Assembly: GCA_003171035.1 (NCBI GenBank)
Contig: PMXR01000070.1
Span: 11,713 to 51,865, forward strand
Source: Chloroflexota bacterium
GTDB taxonomy: Bacteria > Chloroflexota > Limnocylindria > Limnocylindrales > CSP1-4
Reading direction: 5' to 3'
DNA: 40,153 nucleotides
Part shown: positions 23,957 to 30,989 of the stretch, piece after piece
Position numbering within the stretch: the stretch's first letter is position 1
Layout: each line of letters opens with the position of its first letter
Program-made: the position numbers and the translations under genes
The notes under the pieces: model-generated
The model's input: the letters and a program-made list of their open reading frames with translations, nothing else
What the model was told of the DNA's origin: nothing
The model's database searches: none

Positions 23957-24634
23957 CTAGCGGCTAGGGAGGAGCGCTTGGGCGGTGAGGACCACCAGCA
24001 ATGGAACGCCCAGCAAAGCGAAGCCGACGATGAGTCGGCGAACACGCCACGACCACGAGTGCTTTGTTCTCAGCCAGCGCACGAGCAGCAGGACGATCGA
24101 CACCCAGCCACCCCCAACCACGAACCCCGCCAATGCACCAACCAGCCACGAGGGGTCCGAGGTCCTCGCGAACTGGCTAAGCAGGGGTAGGGCGCACGCC
24201 CCGCCCACTATCACGACGCCGGCAGGCCCCCACAGGAAGCCGCGAAAACCCTGCTCGAAGGTGTCCATGCCCGCCGGCTTGTGCTCCCGCCAATCATCGA
24301 GCGTGAAGCCGTCGTCGATCGAGACACCGTCCACAAATACGCGGGTCTTGTACCAATACCTTGCGGGCTGCATCTGCACAACGGAGATCGTTGGGCTTGC
24401 ACCGGACACTCCGCTCTCTACCCAAGGAGTCTGAAGTGTTGGCTTTGGCATCTGGGCTACGACAGAACCGTCAACGGCCACCGAGACCTGGCCACGGAGA
24501 ACTGATCGTTGGACAGTAAGCTCGCCCACCCCGCCATGCCAGGGTACGTGCCAAACCGTGCCTTGATCGTTGCTAGGCCCGACCATCGGGTCGGGCCCGG
24601 TCGCGCGAGCGGCGGCCTGGGTCTGCTCAGTCAT
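23957..24634 (-). CDS. Membrane protein with N-terminal beta domain, unknown function (array unit)
   Basis: This protein has 225 residues. The start at MTEQTQAAARATGPD was chosen because GAGGA lies ~7 nt upstream; 21 more codons are open but lack a site. A soluble N-terminal half (~20-130) is rich in beta strands (HGGVGELTVQRSVLRGQVSV, AVDGSVVAQMPKPTLQTPWV, KTRVFVDGVSIDDGFTLDDW). It is followed by three TM segments (FLWGPAGVVIVGGACALPLL, SWLVGALAGFVVGGGWVSIV, LIVGFALLGVPLLVVLTA). The layout and the VDG-V-x-KP motif resemble the next unit on the right, suggesting distant relatives. No family is recognised. Confidence 0.75.
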   Translation of the reverse strand: MTEQTQAAARATGPDPMVGPSNDQGTVWHVPWHGGVGELTVQRSVLRGQVSVAVDGSVVAQMPKPTLQTPWVESGVSGASPTISVVQMQPARYWYKTRVFVDGVSIDDGFTLDDWREHKPAGMDTFEQGFRGFLWGPAGVVIVGGACALPLLSQFARTSDPSWLVGALAGFVVGGGWVSIVLLLVRWLRTKHSWSWRVRRLIVGFALLGVPLLVVLTAQALLPSR

Positions 24635-24917
24635 GAAGATCCTCGGTGGTAGATCCGACCAAACCATTAGGTCGATGAGTGGGCCCGCACGTGACACTTT
24701 GGACCACAGATGTGTCTAGCGAGATTGGCGTGAGCGCGTTCCCCATGTCTTCCGACACGTAGGGTAACTGGCGCTGACACGTCGCTGTAGCTTCGAGGAG
24801 CGAGCGTCGACTTCCGGGCGGAGGTGGGACTTCCGTTGCCCTACCGACAAGCAATCGGCGCGTCAGCTAACGGACGCAATTGCCACGTCAATCTCGTGAG
24901 CCGACAGAAGGCTCCGA
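24635..24917. other. 283-bp gap within the array, no gene seen
   Basis: This is the stretch between the start of the preceding minus-strand gene and repeat D. Frames here have no hydrophobic or motif character. It is longer than other gaps in the array and could hold a lost or very small gene. Confidence 0.4.
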
Positions 24918-24948
24918 ACCTTCACCCGTATAGTGTCGGCCCGACTCC
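24918..24948 (+). repeat. Array repeat copy D
   Basis: It is 31 bp with an intact core and ends CCCGACTCC. CGACAC at 24969-24974 can pair with GTGTCG (24933-24938), at a longer distance than in the other copies. Confidence 0.95.
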
Positions 24949-24991
24949 AGGAGCGGCGACCAAGCCGGCGACACAAATGGCCCGTGCTCTG

Positions 24992-25699
24992 TCAGCCGCG
25001 CGCGATCAAATAAGCAAGGCCAAGTGATAGGAAGCAGCCAACGACGATGATTGGCAGGCCCGCGAGCGCAATTGCCTTTCGTCGTCTGGCCCGTCCCTCC
25101 TTCTTCGCGCGTGCCAGGGCGAAATATATCGGCAGGGTCACGATCGATTCCGCCAGCAAGAGAACGAGGAAGGCGACCATACCCGATGGATACTGCATGA
25201 GGCCGAGGAAGCTTACGCCGGCCAGCACGACCGGAAACGACAAGACCGACTCGGGAAGCTGGCTCAGGAGACTGTCGATGGAGGTACCCGCGAAGTTGAG
25301 TAGCCTCCCGGGTATCGTCGCGTAGGCTGGCGGGCGACGGTGGACGGTCGCCATACGCCTTTCGACCGCGCTGAGCGGCTCCCCGCTGGAAAGCGACCGG
25401 CCGTTGAAGTACACATCAGGCCGGACGCTCACACCCCCATCAGCGCTTTCGGCGTAGACCACCAGCTCACTGCCGTCCACGCTCAATGGAGACGAAAGAA
25501 CAGCCGGGTTCAACGATTTCGGCTTGTCGATGGTAACCACGAGCTGGCCATCGACCCAGCCCTGGATCTTGCCTGTCCCGAGCATGCCGCAGAGGACGTC
25601 GACTCGATGAGGTGAGATCGAGCCAGGGAACGTCCAGGTGCCAAGCTGATGCCAGCCCGCGCCACCTTCAGCGCCGGCCGGAGTCAAAGATCCACTCAT
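24992..25699 (-). CDS. Membrane protein with N-terminal beta domain, unknown function (array unit)
   Basis: This protein has 235 residues. The ATG is preceded by TATGCT-N6, the leaderless pattern. The N-terminal ~115 residues look like a beta-sandwich (GWHQLGTWTFPGSISPHRVD, KIQGWVDGQLVVTIDKPKSL, GGVSVRPDVYFNGRSLSSGE). Three TM segments follow (VLSFPVVLAGVSFLGLMQYP, MVAFLVLLLAESIVTLPIYF, AGLPIIVVGCFLSLGLAYLI) with a basic loop RAKKEGRARRRK. The order of parts matches the unit at 23957-24634. No family is recognised. The stop lies 43 bp from repeat D. Confidence 0.78.
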   Translation of the reverse strand: MSGSLTPAGAEGGAGWHQLGTWTFPGSISPHRVDVLCGMLGTGKIQGWVDGQLVVTIDKPKSLNPAVLSSPLSVDGSELVVYAESADGGVSVRPDVYFNGRSLSSGEPLSAVERRMATVHRRPPAYATIPGRLLNFAGTSIDSLLSQLPESVLSFPVVLAGVSFLGLMQYPSGMVAFLVLLLAESIVTLPIYFALARAKKEGRARRRKAIALAGLPIIVVGCFLSLGLAYLIARG

Positions 25700-25705
25700 G
25701 ACAGA

Positions 25706-25711
25706 AGCATA
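25706..25711 (-). promoter_or_regulatory. -10 hexamer TATGCT, leaderless type (array unit)
   Basis: The minus strand reads TATGCT-N6-ATG for the gene ending at 24992. It lies within the unit, between the gene and repeat E. Confidence 0.5.
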
Positions 25712-25791
25712 GGCGGCAGTAGAGGCGTCGACCGAGTCATCCAGCGGGTAGGCTCTTCTTCATTGCCAGGAGGTTCCACGACGAGGCCTCT

Positions 25792-25822
25792 ACCTTCACC
25801 CGTATAGTGTCGGCTCGACTCC
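25792..25822 (+). repeat. Array repeat copy E
   Basis: It is 31 bp with an intact core and ends CTCGACTCC. The extension TAACGCGACACCGACCTCAT runs to 25842, overlapping the stop codon of the next minus-strand gene. GTGTCG (25807-25812) and CGACAC (25828-25833) are perfectly complementary. Confidence 0.95.
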
Positions 25823-25838
25823 TAACGCGACACCGACC

Positions 25839-26252
25839 TCATGATTCCGTGGTGCTCCGTGGAGGCCGCTTTCCCTTGGACTCGGGTTTATCTGCCTTGA
25901 TCAAGCCCTTGCTCGCGAGGAGTCCTCGGAACTCCGACAGCTGCTCGGGTGCCATTGCACGCTCTGGCACCGGAACCCAGCCCGCTCGGGTTCCGAACTG
26001 ACGGAATGGCAGCGTGACGACGCCTCGCAGACTTCGGGCTCGGCGAATGGTTGACCAGCTCCGATCCATCTCGGGTGCCAAAGGCCAGCCTGAGACACCG
26101 TCGGCATCGACTGACAGATGAACGGTCGTTCCGACCAGCTTGCCGGCCCCATACATCCCGAAAACGAAGTACGGGAACACAAGCAGAGGGCGCGGCACGT
26201 GCCAAGAGCGGGCGTCGGGCCGTGGCTCGTCGACCCATTGCGCCCGACTCAC
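25839..26252 (-). CDS. YcxB/PH-like small protein, unknown function (array unit)
   Basis: This protein has 137 residues from a GTG whose upstream GAAGGTG, part of repeat F, may serve as ribosome site. A hydrophobic segment (LLVFPYFVFGMYGAGKLVG) is followed by strands and the pattern DRSWSTIRRARSLRGVVTLP and GWVPVPERAMAPEQLSEFRG. This resembles the C-terminal half of YcxB-like (PH-fold) proteins, where a W-x-x-I strand and a P-x-R-A helix start are conserved. It has a basic tail. The assignment is by eye only. Confidence 0.7.
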   Translation of the reverse strand: MSRAQWVDEPRPDARSWHVPRPLLVFPYFVFGMYGAGKLVGTTVHLSVDADGVSGWPLAPEMDRSWSTIRRARSLRGVVTLPFRQFGTRAGWVPVPERAMAPEQLSEFRGLLASKGLIKADKPESKGKRPPRSTTES

Positions 26253-26260
26253 CGGAGCGC

Positions 26261-26291
26261 ACCTTCACCCGTATATTGTCGGCTTGACTCC
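26261..26291 (+). repeat. Array repeat copy F
   Basis: It is 31 bp with one change inside the core (TATATT for TATAGT) and ends CTTGACTCC. TTGTCG (26276-26281) pairs with CGACCAA (26300-26306) if one C bulges out, so the core change is matched on the other side. Confidence 0.94.
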
Positions 26292-26327
26292 CGTCACGTC
26301 GACCAACGGGATGCCTACGGCTTCGTG

Positions 26328-26762
26328 TCAGTCCCGGGCCCAATCGTTGACCAACCAGGGGCCTGGAGGTAGGCAGCTCATATGCAAGCGCCACCGCTGG
26401 GCACCAGCCGTGAAACCCTCCCAGTCCTCTTTCGCCGTGAACGAGCAGTCGACCTCTGCCTCGGCCGTCGTCTGCGATGCTGCCGCGCACGCCACATCCC
26501 CGAAGAAATCCTTCGGCGGAACCGTGTCGTAGTAGAAGCCCCAATCCCCTCCGAATCCAGAATCTCCCCGCTTGTCGACGATCAGGTGGGCTTGCAGGAG
26601 CGGCAAATCGAGGTCATTGAACGCCTGGAAGTACGCGTATGCGGTATCTACCGGCTGCTGGACCGGGATGGACGGCAGGGGCCCGTCTTTGCTGCAGCCC
26701 GCAACGAGTGCCAACAGCAGGATGGCGGTGAGGGCGCCTCTAGAGCCTGGGGTCGCGGTCAC
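26328..26762 (-). CDS. Putative lipoprotein, unknown function (array unit)
   Basis: This protein has 144 residues from a GTG. A short basic start and hydrophobic stretch end in the lipobox LVAGC (C23), so it should be lipid-anchored on the outer face of the membrane. The mature part begins PVDTAYAYFQAFNDLDLPLL, which resembles the start of NTF2-like/DUF4878 lipoproteins. It has cysteines in DVACAAASQ, VDCSF and MSCLPP, possibly disulfide-bonded. No TM segment beyond the signal. Repeat F lies 36 bp past its stop codon. A TACACT hexamer 9 nt upstream (26772-26777) may be the -10 box. Confidence 0.78.
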   Translation of the reverse strand: MTATPGSRGALTAILLLALVAGCSKDGPLPSIPVQQPVDTAYAYFQAFNDLDLPLLQAHLIVDKRGDSGFGGDWGFYYDTVPPKDFFGDVACAAASQTTAEAEVDCSFTAKEDWEGFTAGAQRWRLHMSCLPPGPWLVNDWARD

Positions 26763-26877
26763 AGTTTGCTGAGTGTAGCCTCCGTGGCATCGAGGCCGCG
26801 CGATCGGCTATCCGACATGCGCCGCCTCATCGGGCGTGAAGGTCGCGGGGCCGCGGACCCTCCCGTCTAGAGCCTGG
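26739..26877 (+). repeat. 12-bp direct repeat pair at the right side of the array
   Basis: TCTAGAGCCTGG occurs at 26739-26750 and again at 26866-26877. TCTAGAGC is also at about 21505 near the left end. It may be chance or a footprint of an insertion. Confidence 0.4.
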
Positions 26878-26984
26878 TTGCTCGCGCCGTAGGCGGCCGG
26901 TGCCAGCCAGCACGCTCCATCAGCCTAACCACCGATGCGCCCAGATTCACTCGCGTCGACGTCTCGGTCGCAGCACGCGCGTGG

Positions 26985-28586
26985 TCAGCGGGGATGCGCT
27001 ACGAAGAAGTCGGCGATGAGGCGGGCTGCGTCGAAGGAATCGGGTGAGCCGCCGGCGGACGCGAGGGCGCCCGAAACCTTGGGCCATTGGTGATAGCCGC
27101 CCGTGACGATCCGCGTCGAGACCGTGCTGCCGGCGGCGCATGACCAGGCTCTGGTCGTGGACGGGCCGTCGAGGGCAGTGGTGGCCTGCGAGCCGCAGCC
27201 GTCGAGCGAGCGCCAGCGGTCGATCACATCGACCATCGGCGAGAACGTGATGTCGACCTTGCCGCCGTTGATGGGGATCGTGCCGTCGGCGGTGCCGTGG
27301 ATCGCCAGGACGGAGACGGGCTGTGAGAGTACGCACGGGACGTCGGCGCTACCTGAGGCCGTGGCCATATTGCCCGAGACCGGGGCGATGGCCGCGATCC
27401 GGTCGGACAGCTCGCAGCCCAGGCGGTAGGTCATCATTCCGCCACGCGACATTCCGGTCACGTAGACGCGGCTCGGGTCGACCTTGTCGGTGGCCTCGAA
27501 GTGGTCGATCAGGGCCGAAATGAAAGCGACGTCGTCGGCTCCCGGATGCTTGCCCCATTTGTCGGTGCTCCCGAACGCGTCCCAACCGTCGGCCACGCCG
27601 TCCGGATAGACCGCGATCCAGCCGAGCCGGTCGGCCTGTGCGTCGAAGCCCGTGTCGGATTCGATCTGGAAGCCGTCGCCGAACGAGCCGTGCAGGACGA
27701 TGACGAGGCCCGGCGCGGCGATCTCTCCGGTGGGCCGGTAGACCCTGTAGGTGCGATCGACGGCGTCGGCGTGGATCCGATCGACCTGGGTTCGCCCGGC
27801 CAGCTGGGCGGAGGCTGGTTCGTAGGCCGCGATGAAGGAGGTTGCGGTGGTCACAACGGCGGCGATCGCGACGAGGATCGCGGCCGCCGATCCGATCCGC
27901 CCCGGCGCCGGTATCGACGGCCATCGCAGGCCCGGTCGCAGTCCGGCCGGCCAACCAAGGAGCCACGCTCCCACCGCGGCCGCCCAGAGCGATGCCAGCA
28001 GCTCCACGGGTTCGACAGCCAGGAGCTGGGGCTGGTCGGCGGAGGTGCGGGCCGCCCACGTGGTGGCCCATAGCGCCGTGAGGACCATGGCGATCGCGAT
28101 CAGGTATGTCAGCCAGGAGAGGCCCGGACCGCGCCTGGGAGCGGCTGCCGCCGCCAGGATCAGGCCTATCGGGATCCCGACCAGCACCAGGTCGGCGGCG
28201 ATGGCCGCGGCCGCGCTCACGGTGTAGCCGCCCGGATCGCTCGGCAGGAGTAACGCCATGGTGAAGCGCGCCGCCAGCGCCGGCACGAGCACGATCCCCG
28301 CCAGCAGGGTCATCCCGCGCCGGGGCTCAGTCGCTGCAGCTGCGGCTGCGACCGCAACCAACTGGTACACAACCAGCGCCCCTGCAACCGCCACGATCGG
28401 CCAGTGCCAGTCGGAGTTGCTGAAGAGCCGCTCCGGCCGGGAGATGATCGAGTGGCCGATGTTGGCGTGGGCTACCTCGACTGCCGCCAAGATCGCCCAG
28501 ACCATCGGCGCGGCGAGGCCCGCCATTCCGGCGCGCCGGGCCCACTTCGAACCCCCGAACGGCAGTTCCGTCGTCGATCCGCTCAT
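26985..28586 (-). CDS. Seven-TM domain fused to PHB-depolymerase-like esterase
   Basis: This protein has 533 residues. ATG at 28586 has GGAGGGG 4 nt upstream; the longer open frame lacks a site. Residues ~20-255 form seven TM helices with no recognised family. Residues ~270-533 are an alpha/beta hydrolase of the LpqC/PHB-depolymerase group: oxyanion HGSFGDGF (299), nucleophile S380 in GMSRGG, D434 in HGTADGTIP and H499 in GGYHQWP. By TM count the esterase would face the outside. The family cleaves polyesters, feruloyl esters or other short esters; the substrate is unknown. The membrane-domain fusion is uncommon. Its start is divergent from the next gene with a 119-bp gap. Confidence 0.88.
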   Translation of the reverse strand: MSGSTTELPFGGSKWARRAGMAGLAAPMVWAILAAVEVAHANIGHSIISRPERLFSNSDWHWPIVAVAGALVVYQLVAVAAAAAATEPRRGMTLLAGIVLVPALAARFTMALLLPSDPGGYTVSAAAAIAADLVLVGIPIGLILAAAAAPRRGPGLSWLTYLIAIAMVLTALWATTWAARTSADQPQLLAVEPVELLASLWAAAVGAWLLGWPAGLRPGLRWPSIPAPGRIGSAAAILVAIAAVVTTATSFIAAYEPASAQLAGRTQVDRIHADAVDRTYRVYRPTGEIAAPGLVIVLHGSFGDGFQIESDTGFDAQADRLGWIAVYPDGVADGWDAFGSTDKWGKHPGADDVAFISALIDHFEATDKVDPSRVYVTGMSRGGMMTYRLGCELSDRIAAIAPVSGNMATASGSADVPCVLSQPVSVLAIHGTADGTIPINGGKVDITFSPMVDVIDRWRSLDGCGSQATTALDGPSTTRAWSCAAGSTVSTRIVTGGYHQWPKVSGALASAGGSPDSFDAARLIADFFVAHPR

Positions 28587-28705
28587 GGTTCCCCTCCGTT
28601 GCGTGGACCGCCATTGTGCCTGCTGCGTCCGGAAGGTGTCGCGCGCCTCGCCGCCCCTTACGATTGGCCACGCAACGACGTGGACACGGGAGGATCCTTC
28701 AGCGC

Positions 28706-29356
28706 ATGAGCCAACTGCCGCCGCCGGCCTGGACCCCGCCTCCCGGCTGGGCCCCGCCTCCCGGCTGGGGCACGCCCTGGGGATGGCTTCCACCCCGGCG
28801 CTCGCCCGGGTTCAACTGGTCACGGCTGCCGGCCACTCTGCTCGTGGCTCTCATCATCGCGGCGGTCGTCCTGGGCGGACTCGGAGTCGACAGCGCCATC
28901 GCCGCGCCGAGCGCCGGCACGGTGGTCGTCGGCGGGCCGGTGACGTTGACCGCCGCCTCCGGCTGGGTTGAGGTGGCCGCGGACGACGCGTCGTTCACGG
29001 GCGTCGAATTGCGCAAGGCCAACGCCATTCTGACCGCGGAGGTCGCGGGATCGGATTACGCGGGCGATTCGACGTCGCTGCTGCAGACCCAAAAGGAGTC
29101 GCTCGACGGCGAGGTCGCCCAGGCCAGCTACGGCGACTTCCAGACCACCTCGATCAACGGCCACGACACAAGCTTCGTGGTCTTCGAAGCCACCGTCACA
29201 TCCGGTGGGCAGTCGGGCGTGATCGACGGGGAACTCGTCTGCATGATCGTGGACGGCAACGCCGTGGTGGTCCTCGTTGCCGCGGGGCAAGGTCACCTCG
29301 ACCCCGTGATCGACGACGTCACCGCGATGCTCGACAGCGTGAGCGTGGGGCGATGA
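28706..29356 (+). CDS. Membrane-anchored extracytoplasmic protein, unknown function
   Basis: This protein has 216 residues. The ATG follows GGGAGGA at 11 nt. A Pro/Gly/Trp-rich cytoplasmic start (PPPAWTPPPGWAPPPGWGTP) is followed by a single TM (~46-66) and an extracellular beta-rich domain of ~145 residues (VTLTAASGWVEVAADDASFT, LKE-type helix TSLLQTQKESLDGEV, FVVFEATVTSGG, VVVLVAAGQGHLDPVIDDVT). The overall pattern is like PsbP/LpqN-type or DUF4245-like domains, but no family can be named. Its stop codon overlaps the next start (ATGA), so the two are cotranslated. Confidence 0.78.
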   Translation: MSQLPPPAWTPPPGWAPPPGWGTPWGWLPPRRSPGFNWSRLPATLLVALIIAAVVLGGLGVDSAIAAPSAGTVVVGGPVTLTAASGWVEVAADDASFTGVELRKANAILTAEVAGSDYAGDSTSLLQTQKESLDGEVAQASYGDFQTTSINGHDTSFVVFEATVTSGGQSGVIDGELVCMIVDGNAVVVLVAAGQGHLDPVIDDVTAMLDSVSVGR

Positions 29357-30915
29357 GCGGCTACGTCGGGCCGGTCGGCGGCGCCCCCGGCCAGGCTGCC
29401 GGCGGCCCCGCAACCGGCGGCAGCGCCGCCCGCCCGCCGCGTTGGGGCAGGCAGACTTCGATCGTCCAGCCGCGCCAGCCGGCGTACTGGCTGTTCCTGA
29501 TCCTGGCGGGTATCGGCGCGCTGGTGTTCCTGATCGAAGCGGCGGCCATGAGCACCCTGACGACCGCATTCGCACTGTCGTGGGCGTTGATGGCGGTCTA
29601 CGCCGTCCCGGTCGCCTTCGTCATCTACCGGTTGGATCTGTTCGAGCGTGAGCCGAAGTCGATGCTCGCGGGCGCGATCATCTGGGGCGGCGTCATCGCC
29701 ACCAGCCTGGCCATAATCGCCAACGAAGCGTGGCTGTCGGTGATCGGCAAGGTCACCTCGCCGGACTTCGCTACTCAATGGGGCGCCGCGATCGTTGGCC
29801 CGGGGGTCGAAGAGACGCTCAAGTTGATGGGCGTCGCCATCCTCTTCCTGATCGCGTCCGACGAGTTCGACGGCGTCATGGACGGCTTTGTCTACGGCGC
29901 GATGATTGGGCTCGGCTTCACAGTCGTGGAGGATGTGTCGTACTTCTTCACCGCCGCTGCCGCGCTCCCCGGCGCCGTGAACCAGGCGGGACCGGTCATC
30001 GACACCTTCCTGCTGCGAGTGGGCGCGGGCGGCTTGTACGGCCACGTACTGTTCACCGGCTTGACCGGCATCGGCTTCGCCTATCTCGTGACCCAGCGGA
30101 CGGTCGCACTGCCGAAGCGCCTCGCCGCGGCGGCGCTGTGCATCGCCGCAGGAGTGGCGGGACACGCCATCTGGAACTCGCCGCTCACGGACTTCGTCCT
30201 CGACACGCCCAGCGGCGCCGACCCAAGTGTCCTGCAATGGATCTTGTGGGGCGGTTTGAAGGGGCTGCCGTTCCTGATGCTGCTCGGCGTGCTCGTGGTC
30301 CTGGCAACACGTAGCGAGGAAGCGGGCTTTCGCACGATCGTCGCCGGCGAGCCCGACGCGATGGTCGTGACCGACCACGAGATGAGTGCGTTGGGCAGCC
30401 TCTGGTCCAGGCGGTCGGCGCGAGCCACGGCGGGCCGACTGTACGGCCGGATGGCGGCACGGCTCGTCGGGCAACTTCAGGCGGCCCAGATCGAATATGC
30501 GCTGGTTCGGAGCAGGTCGGACTCCCTCGCCGATCCCGCTCTCGACGCTCAGCGGCTCAAGATCCGCTGGATCCGGTCGCAGCTGGCGGGCACGCCGTAC
30601 ATGCCCACGGTCCTGCTGCCGCAGCCGAGTGTGGCCCCGACCCCGTCTGCGGCCGGCGGCGCGCCGCTGCAGGTTGCCGGCCCGACGGTCGTGCCTGCGC
30701 GGCCGCAAGCGACCCCGGCGCCGCCGATCCACCTCGTTCCACGCGGCGGGATGGCGGCGTGGCCCACGCCCGACGGCTCGAGGCTTCCGGCCGTCGTCCT
30801 GCCGGAACGGCTGCAGTTGGTCGTCGAAGCGCGGAGCGGCGCATGGGCCGAGGTCCGGGCGGCCAACGGCTGGCGCGGCTGGGTTGACGGCAGGCTGCTG
30901 GCGGATCGGCGCTGA
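29353..30915 (+). CDS. PrsW-type intramembrane metalloprotease with C-terminal SH3-like domain
   Basis: This protein has 520 residues. A Gly/Pro-rich start is followed by eight or so TM helices (~45-320). The conserved PrsW residues are present: EETLK (E153, E154, K157), ED (E193, D194), H231 in GGLYGHVLFTG and H271 in GHAIWNS. PrsW enzymes cut membrane anti-sigma factors in stress signalling. Beyond the membrane part lies a helical region, a Pro-rich linker (~420-460) and a final SH3b-like domain (~465-518, LQLVVEARSGAWAEVR and NGWRGWVDGRLL). It overlaps the preceding gene by 4 bp; that protein could be its substrate or partner. Confidence 0.9.
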   Translation: MSGYVGPVGGAPGQAAGGPATGGSAARPPRWGRQTSIVQPRQPAYWLFLILAGIGALVFLIEAAAMSTLTTAFALSWALMAVYAVPVAFVIYRLDLFEREPKSMLAGAIIWGGVIATSLAIIANEAWLSVIGKVTSPDFATQWGAAIVGPGVEETLKLMGVAILFLIASDEFDGVMDGFVYGAMIGLGFTVVEDVSYFFTAAAALPGAVNQAGPVIDTFLLRVGAGGLYGHVLFTGLTGIGFAYLVTQRTVALPKRLAAAALCIAAGVAGHAIWNSPLTDFVLDTPSGADPSVLQWILWGGLKGLPFLMLLGVLVVLATRSEEAGFRTIVAGEPDAMVVTDHEMSALGSLWSRRSARATAGRLYGRMAARLVGQLQAAQIEYALVRSRSDSLADPALDAQRLKIRWIRSQLAGTPYMPTVLLPQPSVAPTPSAAGGAPLQVAGPTVVPARPQATPAPPIHLVPRGGMAAWPTPDGSRLPAVVLPERLQLVVEARSGAWAEVRAANGWRGWVDGRLLADRR

Positions 30916-30989
30916 CCCCCCACGATTGGACGATGACATCGCTGCCATCGAGACGCCACAATTCAGCGGCATAGATCTGTGGAGGTCAT

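Larger units (their letters stand above)
21044..26291. mobile_element. Repeat-delimited gene-cassette-like array
   Basis: Seven copies of one interspersed repeat (21044, 21627, 22987, 23768, 24918, 25792, 26261), all in the same direction, separate single genes of 0.36-1.1 kb. Read on the minus strand, each of the seven genes is followed by one repeat, giving seven gene-plus-site units; five genes point that way and two are inverted. Sampled lines give about 62-63% GC against 70-80% outside, though one line at the right end reaches 70%. No integrase or transposase is in the window. The layout is like an integron cluster lacking an integrase, but canonical R boxes were not found, so the class is open. 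Confidence 0.7.

Noticed and set aside
21044-26291. CRISPR array
   Set aside because: Repeats are separated by 0.5-1.4 kb containing genes, not by uniform 30-40 bp spacers, and no cas genes are present.
21044-26291. Canonical integron attC sites
   Set aside because: The conserved GTTRRRY and RYYYAAC boxes are not found at the expected places in most copies; only copy E has a GTTAGGA-like string. I therefore call the array cassette-like rather than an integron.
21627-26291. Array repeats as simple promoters (TATAGT as -10 box)
   Set aside because: Distances to plus-strand starts vary (98 and 148 nt) and most genes lie on the other strand, so promoter function cannot explain their placement.
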